From JAIBJN01 sp963830885 (GTDB lineage: Bacteria; Actinomycetota; Thermoleophilia; Gaiellales; Gaiellaceae): 64,000 nt of DNA. The stretch covers positions 62,001 to 126,000 of the forward strand of contig CAWHOA010000022.1 in the NCBI GenBank assembly GCA_963830885.1, written 5' to 3'. The translations under genes and the position numbers were made by a program. Below the pieces are notes generated by a model. The model searched no databases. It worked only from the letters and a program-made list of their open reading frames with translations, and had not been told where the DNA came from. Shown piece after piece: positions 31,253 through 40,905 of this stretch. Numbering within the stretch: position 1 is the first letter of the stretch; every line of letters begins with the position of its first letter.

Positions 31253-32358
31253 CCGGCAGCGGGAACGGCAGCGGGAACGGCTTCATCGGCGAGATCCTCG
31301 ACCGCGCCTTGGCCGGGGAGCGCCTGGCCGACGCGGACGCGCTCGCGCTCCTTCGCAGTCGCGACCTCGTTCGCGTCGGGCGCGCCGCCGACGAGCTCCG
31401 CAATCGCAAGGTCGACCCGAAGCGGGTGACGTTCATCATCGACCGGAACGTCAACTACACGAACATCTGCCACACCGACTGCGACTTCTGCGCCTTCTAC
31501 CGCCGGCCGGGCGACCGCAAGGAGGGCTACCTCCTGCCGAAGCCGGTCATCTTCAAGAAGATCGAGGAGACCCTCGCCATCGGAGGGACGGCGCTCCTCA
31601 TGCAGGGCGGCCATCACCCCGACCTCGGCATCGACTTCTACGAGGACCTGTTCCGGTCGATCAAGGAGCGCTACCGCATCCACCTGCACGCGCTCTCCCC
31701 GCCCGAGATCCAGCACATCGCCCGCCGCTCGAAGCTGACGATTCCCGAAACGCTGACCCGCCTGCGCGACGCGGGCCTCGACTCGCTGCCCGGCGGCGGC
31801 GCGGAGATCCTCGTCGACCGGGTGCGCGACATCATCGCGCCCAAGAAGACGAAGTCGGCCGAATGGCTGGGCGTCATGCGCGAGGCTCACCGGCTCGGGG
31901 TCTCCTCGACGGCGACGATGATGTACGGCCACGTCGAGACCCTCGAGGAGCGCGTCGAGCACATGCGCCGGATCCGGGAGCTGCAGGACGAGACCGGCGG
32001 CTTTCGCGCCTTTATCTCGTGGACGTTCCAGCCCGACGGGACGCGGCTCGCCGACCGGGTCGTCGACTATCCGACGTCGTTCGACTACCTCCTGACGCAG
32101 GCCGTCAGCCGCATCTACCTCGACAACGTCGATCACATCCAGTCGAGCTGGGTGACGCAGGGGATGAAGGTCGGACAGGTGGCGCTCGGCTTCGGCGCCG
32201 ACGACATGGGCTCGGTCATGATCGAGGAGAACGTCGTCTCCGCCGCGGGGACGACACACCGCGCCGACACCGACGACTTCGTCCGCGCGATCAAGGCGCT
32301 CGGGAAGGTCCCCGTGCAGCGCGACACGCTCTACCGCGAGGTCAAGGTCTGGGCCTGA
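31249..32358 (+). CDS. mqnC: cyclic dehypoxanthinyl futalosine synthase (radical SAM)
   Basis: 369 aa from GTG 31249. Radical SAM cluster motif CHTDCDFCAFYRRPG (CxxxCxxC). MqnC features: VTFIIDRNVNYTNIC, GGTALLMQGGHHPDLGIDFYEDL, LHALSPPEIQHIARRS, LPGGGAEILVDRVRDIIAPKKT and QSSWVTQGMKVGQVALGFGADDMGSVM. It cyclises dehypoxanthine futalosine to cyclic DHFL. The extreme N-terminus is a short Gly/Ser/Asn repeat (TGSGNGSGNG) that is probably disordered. mqnB and mqnD are not in the window. Confidence 0.94.
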   Translation: MTGSGNGSGNGFIGEILDRALAGERLADADALALLRSRDLVRVGRAADELRNRKVDPKRVTFIIDRNVNYTNICHTDCDFCAFYRRPGDRKEGYLLPKPVIFKKIEETLAIGGTALLMQGGHHPDLGIDFYEDLFRSIKERYRIHLHALSPPEIQHIARRSKLTIPETLTRLRDAGLDSLPGGGAEILVDRVRDIIAPKKTKSAEWLGVMREAHRLGVSSTATMMYGHVETLEERVEHMRRIRELQDETGGFRAFISWTFQPDGTRLADRVVDYPTSFDYLLTQAVSRIYLDNVDHIQSSWVTQGMKVGQVALGFGADDMGSVMIEENVVSAAGTTHRADTDDFVRAIKALGKVPVQRDTLYREVKVWA

Positions 32359-32408
32359 GCTGAGCGCTCGCTTGCCTCCGGGCGGCGGGTGTGCTTTCGT
32401 GTCTCCGG

Positions 32409-34143
32409 GTGCTGAAGAGGGGTCTTCTGTGCGCCGCGATTGCGGTCGCCCTCGTTCTCCCCGCGCTCGCCGGGGCCGCTCGGCAGGCGCTGTTGCCTGG
32501 CGTGTCCTACGAGCGAAAGGTGGTGCTGAGCGGCGGGCAGCCGGTTGTTCTCCACGTCGTTCGCACGCCGCCGCAGAGCGGCCTCTTCCGTCTCGATCCG
32601 GTCCTGTCGCACGGCACCGTGCTCGGCCGCCAAACGGTTCCGGGAATGCAGGCTCGCATTCGCTCGCGGGCGACAACGGTGGGAGTGAACGGCGACTTCT
32701 TCACGCTGGAGACGGGCGAGAGCTCCGGCATCTTCCTGCGTGACGGCGTGCTGTCGTCGCCCCCTTCGCTGAACCGGTCCGCTCTCGTGCTCGGGCTCGA
32801 CAGCCGGATCGTCGTCGACGTCTTTCGCCTCACCGGCACCTGGCAGGCCGGTGCGTTCGCAGAACGTCGCCTCCAGAAGCTGAACCGGCGAATCACGACG
32901 CCTTCGGGCATCTCGCTCTTCACGCCTGCGTGGGGAGGCCTGACGCCACGAGCGCGCGGCGCGGTCGAGGTCGTCCTGGCCGGCTTTCCTGCCGCCGAAG
33001 CTCGGGACCGACCTGACCGGAACGGTCGTAGCCGTCAACCGTGGCGGCCGAACCGCGATCCCCTCCGGCGGCGCTGTGTTGCAGGCGCGCGGCAGCATTC
33101 GCGGGAGCCTGCTGACCGAGGCGACGGTTGGGACGGGGGTGACGGTGCGCCTCCGGATTGCCAACTTCCCGGAGGGTGCTCCCGACGCGATCGGAGGAGG
33201 CCCCGTTCTCGTCAGAAACGGGCGCCCGGTCAGGCAGGCCGACGAGTACTTCACGCTCGACCAGATCACCAAGCGGCACCCGCGCACGGCAGTCGGGCAG
33301 CTCGCGAACGGAGGTTTCCTCTTCGTCGTGGCCGACGGCCGGAGCCCCGCGAGCGCCGGGCTCACCGCCTGGGCAATGGCACGGACGATGGCCAATCTCG
33401 GTGCCGTCGCCGCGATGGGCTTCGACGGCGGGGGGTCGTCGACGATCGCGTTCGACGGCAGCGTGCTCAACACTCCCTCGGACGGCCGTCCTCGCGCCGT
33501 GGCCAACGGGCTCTTCCTCTTCTACTACGGCATCTACGCGCCCGCGCTCGGTACGGCCGTGCTCTCGCCGAACGGGGACGGTGTCGGCGAGTCGAAGGTT
33601 CTCTCGGCCAAGGTCGTCCGCCGGGCCGCGGTGCGCCTACGACTAGTGCGCCCGGACGGCTCGGAGGCGTGGAGTCGGGAGGAGGTCGTCGGGCCGGGTT
33701 GGATCTCGCGCACGGTCTCCGACCCGGCCATGCCCGACGGCCTGTGGCGGTGGGTCGCCGAGGCGACGGAGGCGGCAACCGGCGAGACGAGTCGGATGAC
33801 ACGCACGTTTCGCGTGAACCGGACACTCGGGCACCTGCGCCTGTCGCGCGCGTACCTGCACGTGCGCCCGCCGGCGGGCGGCAGGCTCGGCATCTCCGTC
33901 CGGCTCGCCCACCGCGCCCGGCTCGACGTGGCGGTGCTCGGGCTCGACGGGCGACCGCGCCGCACGCTCTTCACGGGCGCGCTGGACCCCGGAACGAAAC
34001 GGTGGCGCTGGAACGGCCGCACCGACTCCGGCCGCGTGATTCCACTGGGGACGTACGTCGTCCGGGTCTCTGCCAGGAACGAGTTCGGAAAGGTCTCCTT
34101 GCGAGCGCCGGTGCGCGTCCTGCTTGCGCCGCCCTCCGGCTAG
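32409..34143 (+). CDS. secreted phosphodiester glycosidase (NAGPA domain) with FlgD-type Ig domain, one frameshift
   Basis: About 577 aa after repair. Signal peptide at the start (VLKRGLLCAAIAVALVLPALAGAA). The phosphodiester glycosidase domain (PF09992) runs from GVNGDFFTLETGESSG to MGFDGGGSSTIAFDG and NGLFLFYYG. The C-terminal part opens with VLSPNGDGVGESK and ends with GRVIPLGTYVVRVSARN, as in FlgD/Ig-like cell-surface domains. The frame breaks at the T run 32984-32986, where one extra base is needed out to join AGF to LPPKLGTDLTGTVVAVN. It likely trims a surface or extracellular glycan; the substrate is unknown. Confidence 0.82.
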
Positions 34144-34152
34144 AGTCTCTCG

Positions 34153-34842
34153 GTGCACGCGATCACCGAGGCCGTCACCGGGGCGATCGGGGACTACGGC
34201 CTCTACGCCGTCTTCATTCTCATGTTCGTGGATGCCGTTCTGCCGGCGGCGAGCGAGCTCGTCATGGTCTACGGCGGCGCGGTCGCGGTCGGAGCCTTTC
34301 CGGGCTCGGAGGTGACGCTCTTCGGCAACGAGATCGAGTCCACGGGCTGGGCCTACTTCGCGATCGCCATGGCGGGGACGATCGGGTACACGCTCGGGTC
34401 GATCGCCGGCTGGGCCATCGGGCTCTACGGGGGTCGGCCCTACCTGGAGCGACACGGGCGGTGGCTGCACGTCGATCGGGAGAAGCTCGAACGGGCGGAC
34501 GCGTGGTTCGAGCGCTACGGAGACCTGACGGTGCTCGTCACCCGAATGCTCCCGGTCATCCGCTCCTTCGTGTCGATTCCCGCAGGGATCGCCGAGATGC
34601 CGTTCGTCCGCTACACCGTGTTCACGTTCGCCGGAACCATCCCGTGGTGCTTCGGCCTCGCCGCCGTCGGCGTGGCGCTCGGGAGCCAGTGGGAGCGGTT
34701 CCACGAGAGCTTCCGCTACGCGGATTACGCGATCGTGGCCCTGGTCGTCGCGGCCGTCGGGGCACTGGCCTACCGGACGTACCGACGCCGGGCGCGGAAG
34801 CGGGCGGTCGAGGAGCGGTCCGCCGAAGGGACCGGAGGGTAG
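34153..34842 (+). CDS. DedA-family membrane protein
   Basis: 229 aa, about five to six membrane segments. DedA/SNARE-associated domain hallmarks: FVDAVLPAASELVMVYGG (with the conserved acidic residues), GSIAGWAIGLYGGRP, FERYGDLTVLVTRMLPVIRSFVSIPAGIAEMP and FAGTIPWCFGLAAVGVALG. DedA proteins transport phospholipids or undecaprenyl phosphate and support membrane homeostasis. GTG 34153 follows TAGAGT (34141-34146, overlapping the previous stop) by 6 nt. Confidence 0.92.
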   Translation: MHAITEAVTGAIGDYGLYAVFILMFVDAVLPAASELVMVYGGAVAVGAFPGSEVTLFGNEIESTGWAYFAIAMAGTIGYTLGSIAGWAIGLYGGRPYLERHGRWLHVDREKLERADAWFERYGDLTVLVTRMLPVIRSFVSIPAGIAEMPFVRYTVFTFAGTIPWCFGLAAVGVALGSQWERFHESFRYADYAIVALVVAAVGALAYRTYRRRARKRAVEERSAEGTGG

Positions 34843-34878
34843 ACTGGCCCGCAGCCTCCCTCGGCTCCGTGGCAGCCC

Positions 34879-35982
34879 ATGACCATTCCGCACGTCGACG
34901 TGAAGGCACAGTACGCGCCGCTGCTGGACGAGCTGAAGGAACGGCTTGCGGCGGTGCTCGACTCGGGCAGGTTCATCCTCGGCCCCGAGGTGCGCGCCTT
35001 CGAGGAGGAGGCCGCCGCCTATCTCGGCACGGCCGAGGCAGTCGGCGTCGCGAATGGAACGGACGCGCTCGTCCTCGTCCTCGAAGCGCTCGGCGTCGGC
35101 GCGGGCGACGAGGTCGTCTGTCCAGCTTTCACGTTCTACGCGACTGCGGAAGCGATCTCGCGCGTCGGAGCGACACCGGTCTTCTGCGACATCGACCCTG
35201 CCACGCTCAACCTCGATCCGGCTGACGTCGAGCAGCGGGTCGGCAAGCGGACGAAGGCGATCCTGGTGGTGCACCTCTTCGGCCGCCCGGCGGCTCTCGC
35301 CGAGCTTCCGGCCGACCTGCCCGTGATCGAGGACGCGGCCCAGGCCTTCGGTGCGAGCAGCGGCGGCCGGCGGGTCGGTGCCGTCGGCGTTGCGGGGACA
35401 TTCAGCTTCTTCCCGACGAAGAACCTCTTCGGCCTCGGCGACGGAGGGCTCGTCTCCACGAACGATCCTGGCATCGCCGAGCGCATCAGGCTCCTGCGCT
35501 TTCACGGCTCCCGCGACAAGGAGCTCTTCGAGGAGATCGGGATGAACTCGCGACTCGACGAGATCCAGGCCGCAGCGTTGCGCCTGTTCCTCGACCACCT
35601 CGACGGATGGAACGCAGCCCGGCGCTCGGCGGCCGCGCGCTACGCGGAGCTCGGCCTCGGCGAGCTCTGCGAGCTCCCCGCGGACGAGCCCGGGCACGTC
35701 TACCACATGTACGTCGTGCGCTCGCCCGAGCGCGACCGCATCGCCGCAGCGCTGCGCGCGGCGGACATCGGCTTCGCGACCTACTACACGACGCCGCTCC
35801 ACCTGCAACCGGTCTACACCGGTCTCGGTCACAGACTCGGTAGCCTGCCCGAGACGGAGCGCGCCGCGCGTGAGACGATCGCCCTCCCCCTCTGGGCGGG
35901 AATCGGCGCAGCGCAGCAAGAGGAGGTCGTGGCGACGATCAGGACAGCTGTCGAGACGGGAGCGGCGCATGAGGTTGCCTAG
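34879..35982 (+). CDS. DegT/DnrJ/EryC1/StrS-family sugar aminotransferase
   Basis: 367 aa. PLP-dependent aminotransferase acting on nucleotide-linked keto sugars. Features: SGRFILGPEVRAFEEEAAAYLG, GVANGTDALVLVLEALG, the Asp of the PLP site in VIEDAAQAFGA, the Schiff-base Lys in GTFSFFPTKNLFGLGDGGLV and the C-terminal GFATYYTTPLHLQPVY. It overlaps the CapD-like gene by 14 nt; the dehydratase can make the 4-keto sugar and this enzyme could aminate it, giving an amino sugar for surface glycans. Confidence 0.92.
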   Translation: MTIPHVDVKAQYAPLLDELKERLAAVLDSGRFILGPEVRAFEEEAAAYLGTAEAVGVANGTDALVLVLEALGVGAGDEVVCPAFTFYATAEAISRVGATPVFCDIDPATLNLDPADVEQRVGKRTKAILVVHLFGRPAALAELPADLPVIEDAAQAFGASSGGRRVGAVGVAGTFSFFPTKNLFGLGDGGLVSTNDPGIAERIRLLRFHGSRDKELFEEIGMNSRLDEIQAAALRLFLDHLDGWNAARRSAAARYAELGLGELCELPADEPGHVYHMYVVRSPERDRIAAALRAADIGFATYYTTPLHLQPVYTGLGHRLGSLPETERAARETIALPLWAGIGAAQQEEVVATIRTAVETGAAHEVA

Positions 35983-37885
35983 CCGGTACCGCATGTGGCA
36001 GGTGGGCGCCGACGGCCTGCTCGCCGCCTTCGCCTGGTACCTCGCCTTCCAGGTGCGGTTCGATCAGGGCGTACCGGCCCGCTACGACGAGTTCCTCGGC
36101 TGGGACGTCTTCGCCGTCGTCATCGGCATCCAGCTGGCGGTGTTCGTCGCGTTCGGCCTCTACCAGCACTGGTGGCGGTACGTCTCGATCCGAGACATAT
36201 GGCGGGCGGTGCTCGCCGTCACCGTCGCTGCGGTCGTGGTCGTCGTCGCCCTCTACCTCTGGCGTCCGGTCGACGGCTGGCGCGTTCCGCGCGGCGTTGT
36301 CGCGATCGACTGGCTGCTCATGCTCGCGTTCGTCACGGGCGCGCGCCTCGCGGCACGGACGCTGATCGAGCGCCCGGGTCGCGGCCGCTTCGTCGCCCGC
36401 GGCCGGGAGGCGCTGATCATCGGCGCCGGCGACGCCGGGCAGCTCATCATCCGCGAGATGCTGAAGACCCCGCGACTCGGCTACACGGCGATCGGCCTCA
36501 TCGACGACGACCCGCGCAAGAAGAACATGCGTCTGCACGGAGTCCGCGTCCTCGGGACGACCGACCAGCTACCGCGTTTGCTCTCGGACAACCGCCCGGA
36601 CGAGGTGATCATCGCCATTCCGTCCGGAACAGGACAGGTACGGCAGAAGGTCGTGAACGCGTGCCGCGATGCGGGCGTGCCGGTGAAGACGCTCCCGGGC
36701 GTGCACGAGCTCATCACCGGCGACATCGACCTGTCCCGCCAGCTCCGCGAGGTGCAGGTCGAGGACATTCTCGGGCGCGAGGCCGTCAAGCTGGACATTC
36801 CCTCCATCGCCTCCTACATCAGCGGGTCGACCGTGCTCGTGACGGGTGCCGGCGGATCCATCGGCTCGGAGCTCTGTCGCCAGGTAGCCGCTCTCGGCGC
36901 TGGGCAGATCGTGCTCGTCGACCACTCCGAGAACGCACTCTTCAACATCGACCACGAGCTCCAGCACGAGCGGCGCTATCCCTCGGCGGTGCCGGCCCTG
37001 GCCGACGTGAAGGACCCGGTCAAGATCCGCCGCCTCTTCGAGCGTCACCGGCCGACGGTCGTCTTTCACGCCGCCGCGTACAAGCACGTCCCCATGATGG
37101 AGGCCAACCCGCTCGAATCCGTCCGGAACAACGTCCTCGGGACGAAGGTGTTGGCCGAGCTCGCCGCGGCGCACGGTGTGCAGCAGTTCGTCCTCGTGTC
37201 GACCGACAAGGCCGTCCGCCCGAAGAACGTCCTCGGTCAGACGAAGGCGATCTGCGAGTGGGTCGTGCAGTCGGCTGCCGCGCGCGACGGCAACGACGCG
37301 AGCTTCATCGCCGTTCGCTTCGGAAACGTGCTCGGGTCCTCCGGGACGGTGATCCCCCTTTTCCGCCGCCAGATCGCTCGCGGCGGGCCCGTGACTGTGA
37401 CGCATCCCGACATGGAGCGCTACTTCATGACGATCCCCGAAGCGGTGCAGCTGACCGTGCAAGCGGGCGCGCTCGGACGGAGCGGAGACGTCTTCGTGCT
37501 CGACATGGGCGAGCCGGTGAAGATCGTCGACCTCGCGTACAACATGATCCGGCTCTCGGGCAAGGAGCCCGAGCGAGACATCGCGGTCGAGTTCATCGGC
37601 ATAAGGCCGGGGGAGAAGCTGACCGAGGACCTCTGGGGCGAGGGCGAGTCCTCCACCACCACCTCGCACCCCAAGATCCTTCACGTCGCGTCGGCGCCGA
37701 TCGACCCCGCCTGGCTCGAGGACGAGATCGCCGAGCTCGAGCGCCTCGTCGACGCCGGCGAGACGGTCCAGGTCGTTGCCCAGCTGGCCGACATGATCCG
37801 GAGCTCGCATCGGCTCGACGAGCCGGCCGCCGCGGCCGAGGCGAAGGCCTCCACCGCAGCCACGCTCCCTCCTGCAGCGTCCTGA
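35969..37885 (+). CDS. membrane-bound nucleotide-sugar 4,6-dehydratase (CapD/PglF/WbpM type)
   Basis: 638 aa. Four N-terminal membrane helices, a CoA-binding-like Rossmann domain (EALIIGAGDAGQLIIREML, ~residue 140) and a C-terminal extended SDR domain with VLVTGAGGSIGSELCRQVAALG, HAAAYKHVPMMEANP and FVLVSTDKAVRPKNVLGQTK. The usual YxxxK tyrosine is replaced by the TDKAVRP / NVLGQTK form typical of WbpM/PglF. It should dehydrate UDP-GlcNAc to a 4-keto-6-deoxy sugar for glycan synthesis. Overlaps the aminotransferase gene. Confidence 0.92.
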   Translation: MRLPSRYRMWQVGADGLLAAFAWYLAFQVRFDQGVPARYDEFLGWDVFAVVIGIQLAVFVAFGLYQHWWRYVSIRDIWRAVLAVTVAAVVVVVALYLWRPVDGWRVPRGVVAIDWLLMLAFVTGARLAARTLIERPGRGRFVARGREALIIGAGDAGQLIIREMLKTPRLGYTAIGLIDDDPRKKNMRLHGVRVLGTTDQLPRLLSDNRPDEVIIAIPSGTGQVRQKVVNACRDAGVPVKTLPGVHELITGDIDLSRQLREVQVEDILGREAVKLDIPSIASYISGSTVLVTGAGGSIGSELCRQVAALGAGQIVLVDHSENALFNIDHELQHERRYPSAVPALADVKDPVKIRRLFERHRPTVVFHAAAYKHVPMMEANPLESVRNNVLGTKVLAELAAAHGVQQFVLVSTDKAVRPKNVLGQTKAICEWVVQSAAARDGNDASFIAVRFGNVLGSSGTVIPLFRRQIARGGPVTVTHPDMERYFMTIPEAVQLTVQAGALGRSGDVFVLDMGEPVKIVDLAYNMIRLSGKEPERDIAVEFIGIRPGEKLTEDLWGEGESSTTTSHPKILHVASAPIDPAWLEDEIAELERLVDAGETVQVVAQLADMIRSSHRLDEPAAAAEAKASTAATLPPAAS

Positions 37886-37974
37886 TCACGCGAACGAGAC
37901 CCGGGGCACCTCCGGGCTAGACCTGGGCCGACGCATCTGTTAGACCACCTCGGCCACGACTTAGGGGAGAGGAT

Positions 37975-39743
37975 ATGAGAAGACGCACGTTCGTTACCTG
38001 TGCGGCGCTCGCAGCTGCTCTCGCTGCCTCGGTGACGGCTGCCGCGCCCGCAAGCGATAACAGCAGTGGGTTCAAGACGGAGCAGCCCTCGATGCTCACC
38101 GCCGCCAGGACAGGGGTGGTGGTCACGCCGCTCCTGACGGTCGGGGACGTGCTTTCGAGCGGCTATCGCTTCGAGGCCATCCCGGACGGGATCTCCGTGC
38201 GCACCCGGGGCCAGGGCAGAGTCGACCTCTTTGTCAACCACGAGACCAGCAAGGTGCCGTTCCCGTACAACGCGACGGCGCCCACGGCGGCCAACGGGGA
38301 GAACGATTTCGACAACGCGCAGGTGAGCCGACTGATCCTCAATCAGCATTCGGCCGGGGTGCTCAACGGCTCGTTCGTCATCGAGAGCAGCTCCGGCTAC
38401 CAGCGTTTCTGCTCCAACTACCTCGCGACTGAGAAGGAGGGGTTCGATCGGGAGATCTTCTTCACGAACGAGGAGTCGCCGGACTACGTCTACCGCCAGG
38501 AGGCATCCTGGCCGCCTACCCCGGGGAGCCCGGAAGAGGAGGAGGCCGGCCTTGTCGTCGCGCTCGACGTCAAGACGGGCAAGCACCACCCGATCTACGG
38601 GATGGGCAGGCACAACCACGAGAACAACGTTCCGATCCCAGGGTATGGGCACCCGGTGGTGTTCTCGGGTGACGACACCTTCACCAGCGGCCCCCTCACG
38701 GATCCGCTCAACACATCCGTGAAGCTTGCGCCTGCTCAGTCGCAGCTCTACTCCTACATCGCACCGAGCACGGACGAGCTGCTGGCCGACGAGGGCGACC
38801 TCTGGGCCTTCGTCTCCGACACGCCGGGCGTCAAGAACTACTACGACGTCGCGCCCGGATCGGGAACCGAAGTCAGCGGGCACTTCATCAAGGTGCCGAA
38901 GGACATCGCCACCGGGATCAACCCGACGGCTCGGAGCTGAAGGCCGCCGACAAGGGCTACCCGCTACCGCCGACGGACTGCAGCTGGCAACTCGACCTTC
39001 GCTTCGCGACCGTCGCTCCGGGTCCCGGCATCGACGGTCCTCAGTGGGTGCTCGAGTACTGGAGCGATCTCAACAACGTGTTCCAGTTCGTCCGCGTCGA
39101 GGACATCGCCTATGACAAGCGGTCGGGCATGGAGAACGTCGTGTACATCGTCGACTCGGGCCGGGGCCGGACGGCCGCGCAGAGCCTCGACACGAACTTC
39201 AGGTCGACAAACGGCCGCGTATGGAAGATGGTGCTCGACAAGAATGACCCGACGAAAGTGACGTCGCTCACGGTGTTCGTCGAGGGCGACGACAACCCCG
39301 TCAAGACGCTCGGCGAGGTCCACCAGCCCGACAACATCGAGACGACGCAGACTGGGCTGCTCCTGACCGAGGATCCCGGTAGCAGCCAGCAGTTCACTCC
39401 CGCCCAGATCGCGGCGGATCCCGCCAACGCGACGACGGCGCGGCTCTGGTACGTCCCGTTTACGGGTGCGCCCGAGGTCGTTCTCAAGGTCGACCAGTCC
39501 GCGGACGGGGGCCCGACCGACGTCGACGGCCGCGCGCCCGGGAACTGGGGCGCCTGGGAGTCGAGCGGGATCGTCGATGCCTCGGCGGCATTCGGGCCCG
39601 GCGCGTTCCTGATCAACGTCCAGGCGCACACGCTCTGGGTGGAAAAGGCACCGGGTGACGACAACAACGGCGACGGTCAGCCCGACTTCACGTACAAGCG
39701 CGAAGGCGGGCAGCTGGCGCTGATCCGTATCCCGGGCATATAG
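37975..39743 (+). CDS. secreted PhoX-like (DUF839) protein, one frameshift
   Basis: About 589 aa after repair. Signal peptide RRRTFVTCAALAAALAASVTAAAPA, strong GGGGAGAGG ribosome-binding site. Beta-propeller PhoX/DUF839 style: GYRFEAIPDGISVRTRGQGRVDLFVNHETS, KTGKHHPIYGMGRHNHENN, and in the second part HQPDNIETTQTGLLLTEDPGS. The frame breaks at CCC 38922-38924: a fourth C would link TGIN to PDGSELKAADKGYPLPP. PhoX enzymes are calcium/iron alkaline phosphatases; the metal ligands cannot be mapped securely here, so phosphatase activity is only likely. Confidence 0.75.
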
Positions 39744-39761
39744 CCGGCCCGGCAACAGGAA

Positions 39762-39787
39762 CGGGGGCGCCTCTCGGGGCGCCCCCG
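39762..39787. terminator. bidirectional hairpin between PhoX-like gene and glycosyltransferase
   Basis: Perfect 10-bp GC stem (CGGGGGCGCC, 39762-39771), 6-nt loop, complement at 39778-39787, between convergent genes. No T tract on either side. Confidence 0.65.
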
Positions 39788-39821
39788 GTTCGCACCCGGC
39801 ACGGCAAGGGACCAGGCACGG

Positions 39822-40826
39822 CTAGACCGGCAGGAGCAGGTCGAGGAAGACGCTTGGATCGCGTCGCACCCGCTCGCCGCCGCCGGCCTCGCGCTTGACG
39901 AGCCGGAGCTCGCCGGGGTCGGTCAGCTGCCTGAGCCGGCCCTCGGCGAGGAGTGCCTCGTCGACCGCGCCGATCCGGCCTCCGAACGTGGTGTAGACCG
40001 GCACGCCGAGCGCCACTGCCTCGCGGTTCATCGTCCCCCCGGCGGACACCACGAGGTCGGAGAGCGCGATCAGGCTCTGGGCGTCGACCGCGTGCTCCGG
40101 GACGACGAGGGACGGGAGCCGACGCGCGACGATCTCGGCCCGCTGCTCCGGCGTGCGCGCCAGGACGACCGCCTGCACCGACTCGTCGCGGCCGAGCCGC
40201 TCGAGGAGCCCGGGAAAGAGCGGGCTCGGGTTGCGGTGGTAGAGCGCGTAGTCCGACGGTGTGCGCACGACCACGAGCACGCGCTCCCGGTCGAGCTCGA
40301 GCCGGCCGAGCACGGCGTCGTCCGGCTCGAAGTCGGAGAGGTAGTACTCCTCCTTCAGGCCCGGGTACCGATGGAGCTTGGGCGGCCGTACCCCGTAACG
40401 GGCGAGCCGCTCCGGCGGGATCGCCTCGGGGACGAGCACGACGTTGGCGGCGCGGCACCCGAGCTGGTGCTGCACCGTCGCGTACTCGTAGTCGAAGGTC
40501 GTGCCGCTGGGGATCCGGAGCGCCCTTGCCGCCATCGTCAGGTGATGCGAGGCGTGCGCGAGGGCGACGTCGAAGCGGCGGTGCCGGGCCCAGCGCACGA
40601 GCGCGCCGAGGCGGGTCACCATCGTCGCCGTCTTGACGACCCGCGAGCGCCCGCCGTGCGTGCCCACGACGGTCGCCTCCATCCCGTGCAGCCGCAGCAG
40701 CTCGACGTTCTGGCTGAACTCCCTCGTCGTGATCTCGACCTCGGCCCCGCGCTCGCGCAGCACCTCGACGAGCGGCCGGAACACGAGCACGTGCGCCGGC
40801 CCGGTGATGTCGATCCAGACTCGCAT
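39822..40826 (-). CDS. DUF354-family glycosyltransferase-like protein
   Basis: 334 aa, GT-B fold resembling UDP-GlcNAc 2-epimerase-like glycosyltransferases. N-terminus MRVWIDITGPAHVLVFRPLVEVLRERG is the DUF354 hallmark; SHHLTMAARALRIPSGTTFDYEYA and the nucleotide-sugar region DLVVSAGGTMNREAVALGVPVYTTFGGRIGAVDEALL follow. Soluble, probably acting on a nucleotide sugar at the inner membrane face. Convergent with the PhoX-like gene and divergent from lysR. Confidence 0.82.
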   Translation of the reverse strand: MRVWIDITGPAHVLVFRPLVEVLRERGAEVEITTREFSQNVELLRLHGMEATVVGTHGGRSRVVKTATMVTRLGALVRWARHRRFDVALAHASHHLTMAARALRIPSGTTFDYEYATVQHQLGCRAANVVLVPEAIPPERLARYGVRPPKLHRYPGLKEEYYLSDFEPDDAVLGRLELDRERVLVVVRTPSDYALYHRNPSPLFPGLLERLGRDESVQAVVLARTPEQRAEIVARRLPSLVVPEHAVDAQSLIALSDLVVSAGGTMNREAVALGVPVYTTFGGRIGAVDEALLAEGRLRQLTDPGELRLVKREAGGGERVRRDPSVFLDLLLPV

Positions 40827-40889
40827 CGGTTCCGGAGTCTAGGCGCCGGAGCCGGTCAGCCCGGGGCCTGCCGTCGCTGCTTGTCAGGT

Positions 40890-40905
40890 ATAAGTCGTCC
40901 TTATG
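40890..40905. promoter_or_regulatory. LysR-type box over the lysR start codon
   Basis: ATAAG-TCGTC-CTTAT (40890-40904) is a perfect inverted repeat with T-N11-A geometry. It contains the likely -10 (TATAAG, 40889-40894) and overlaps the ATG at 40903, which would suit negative autoregulation. A related sequence lies upstream of the sulfur operon at 45990-46006. Confidence 0.55.
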
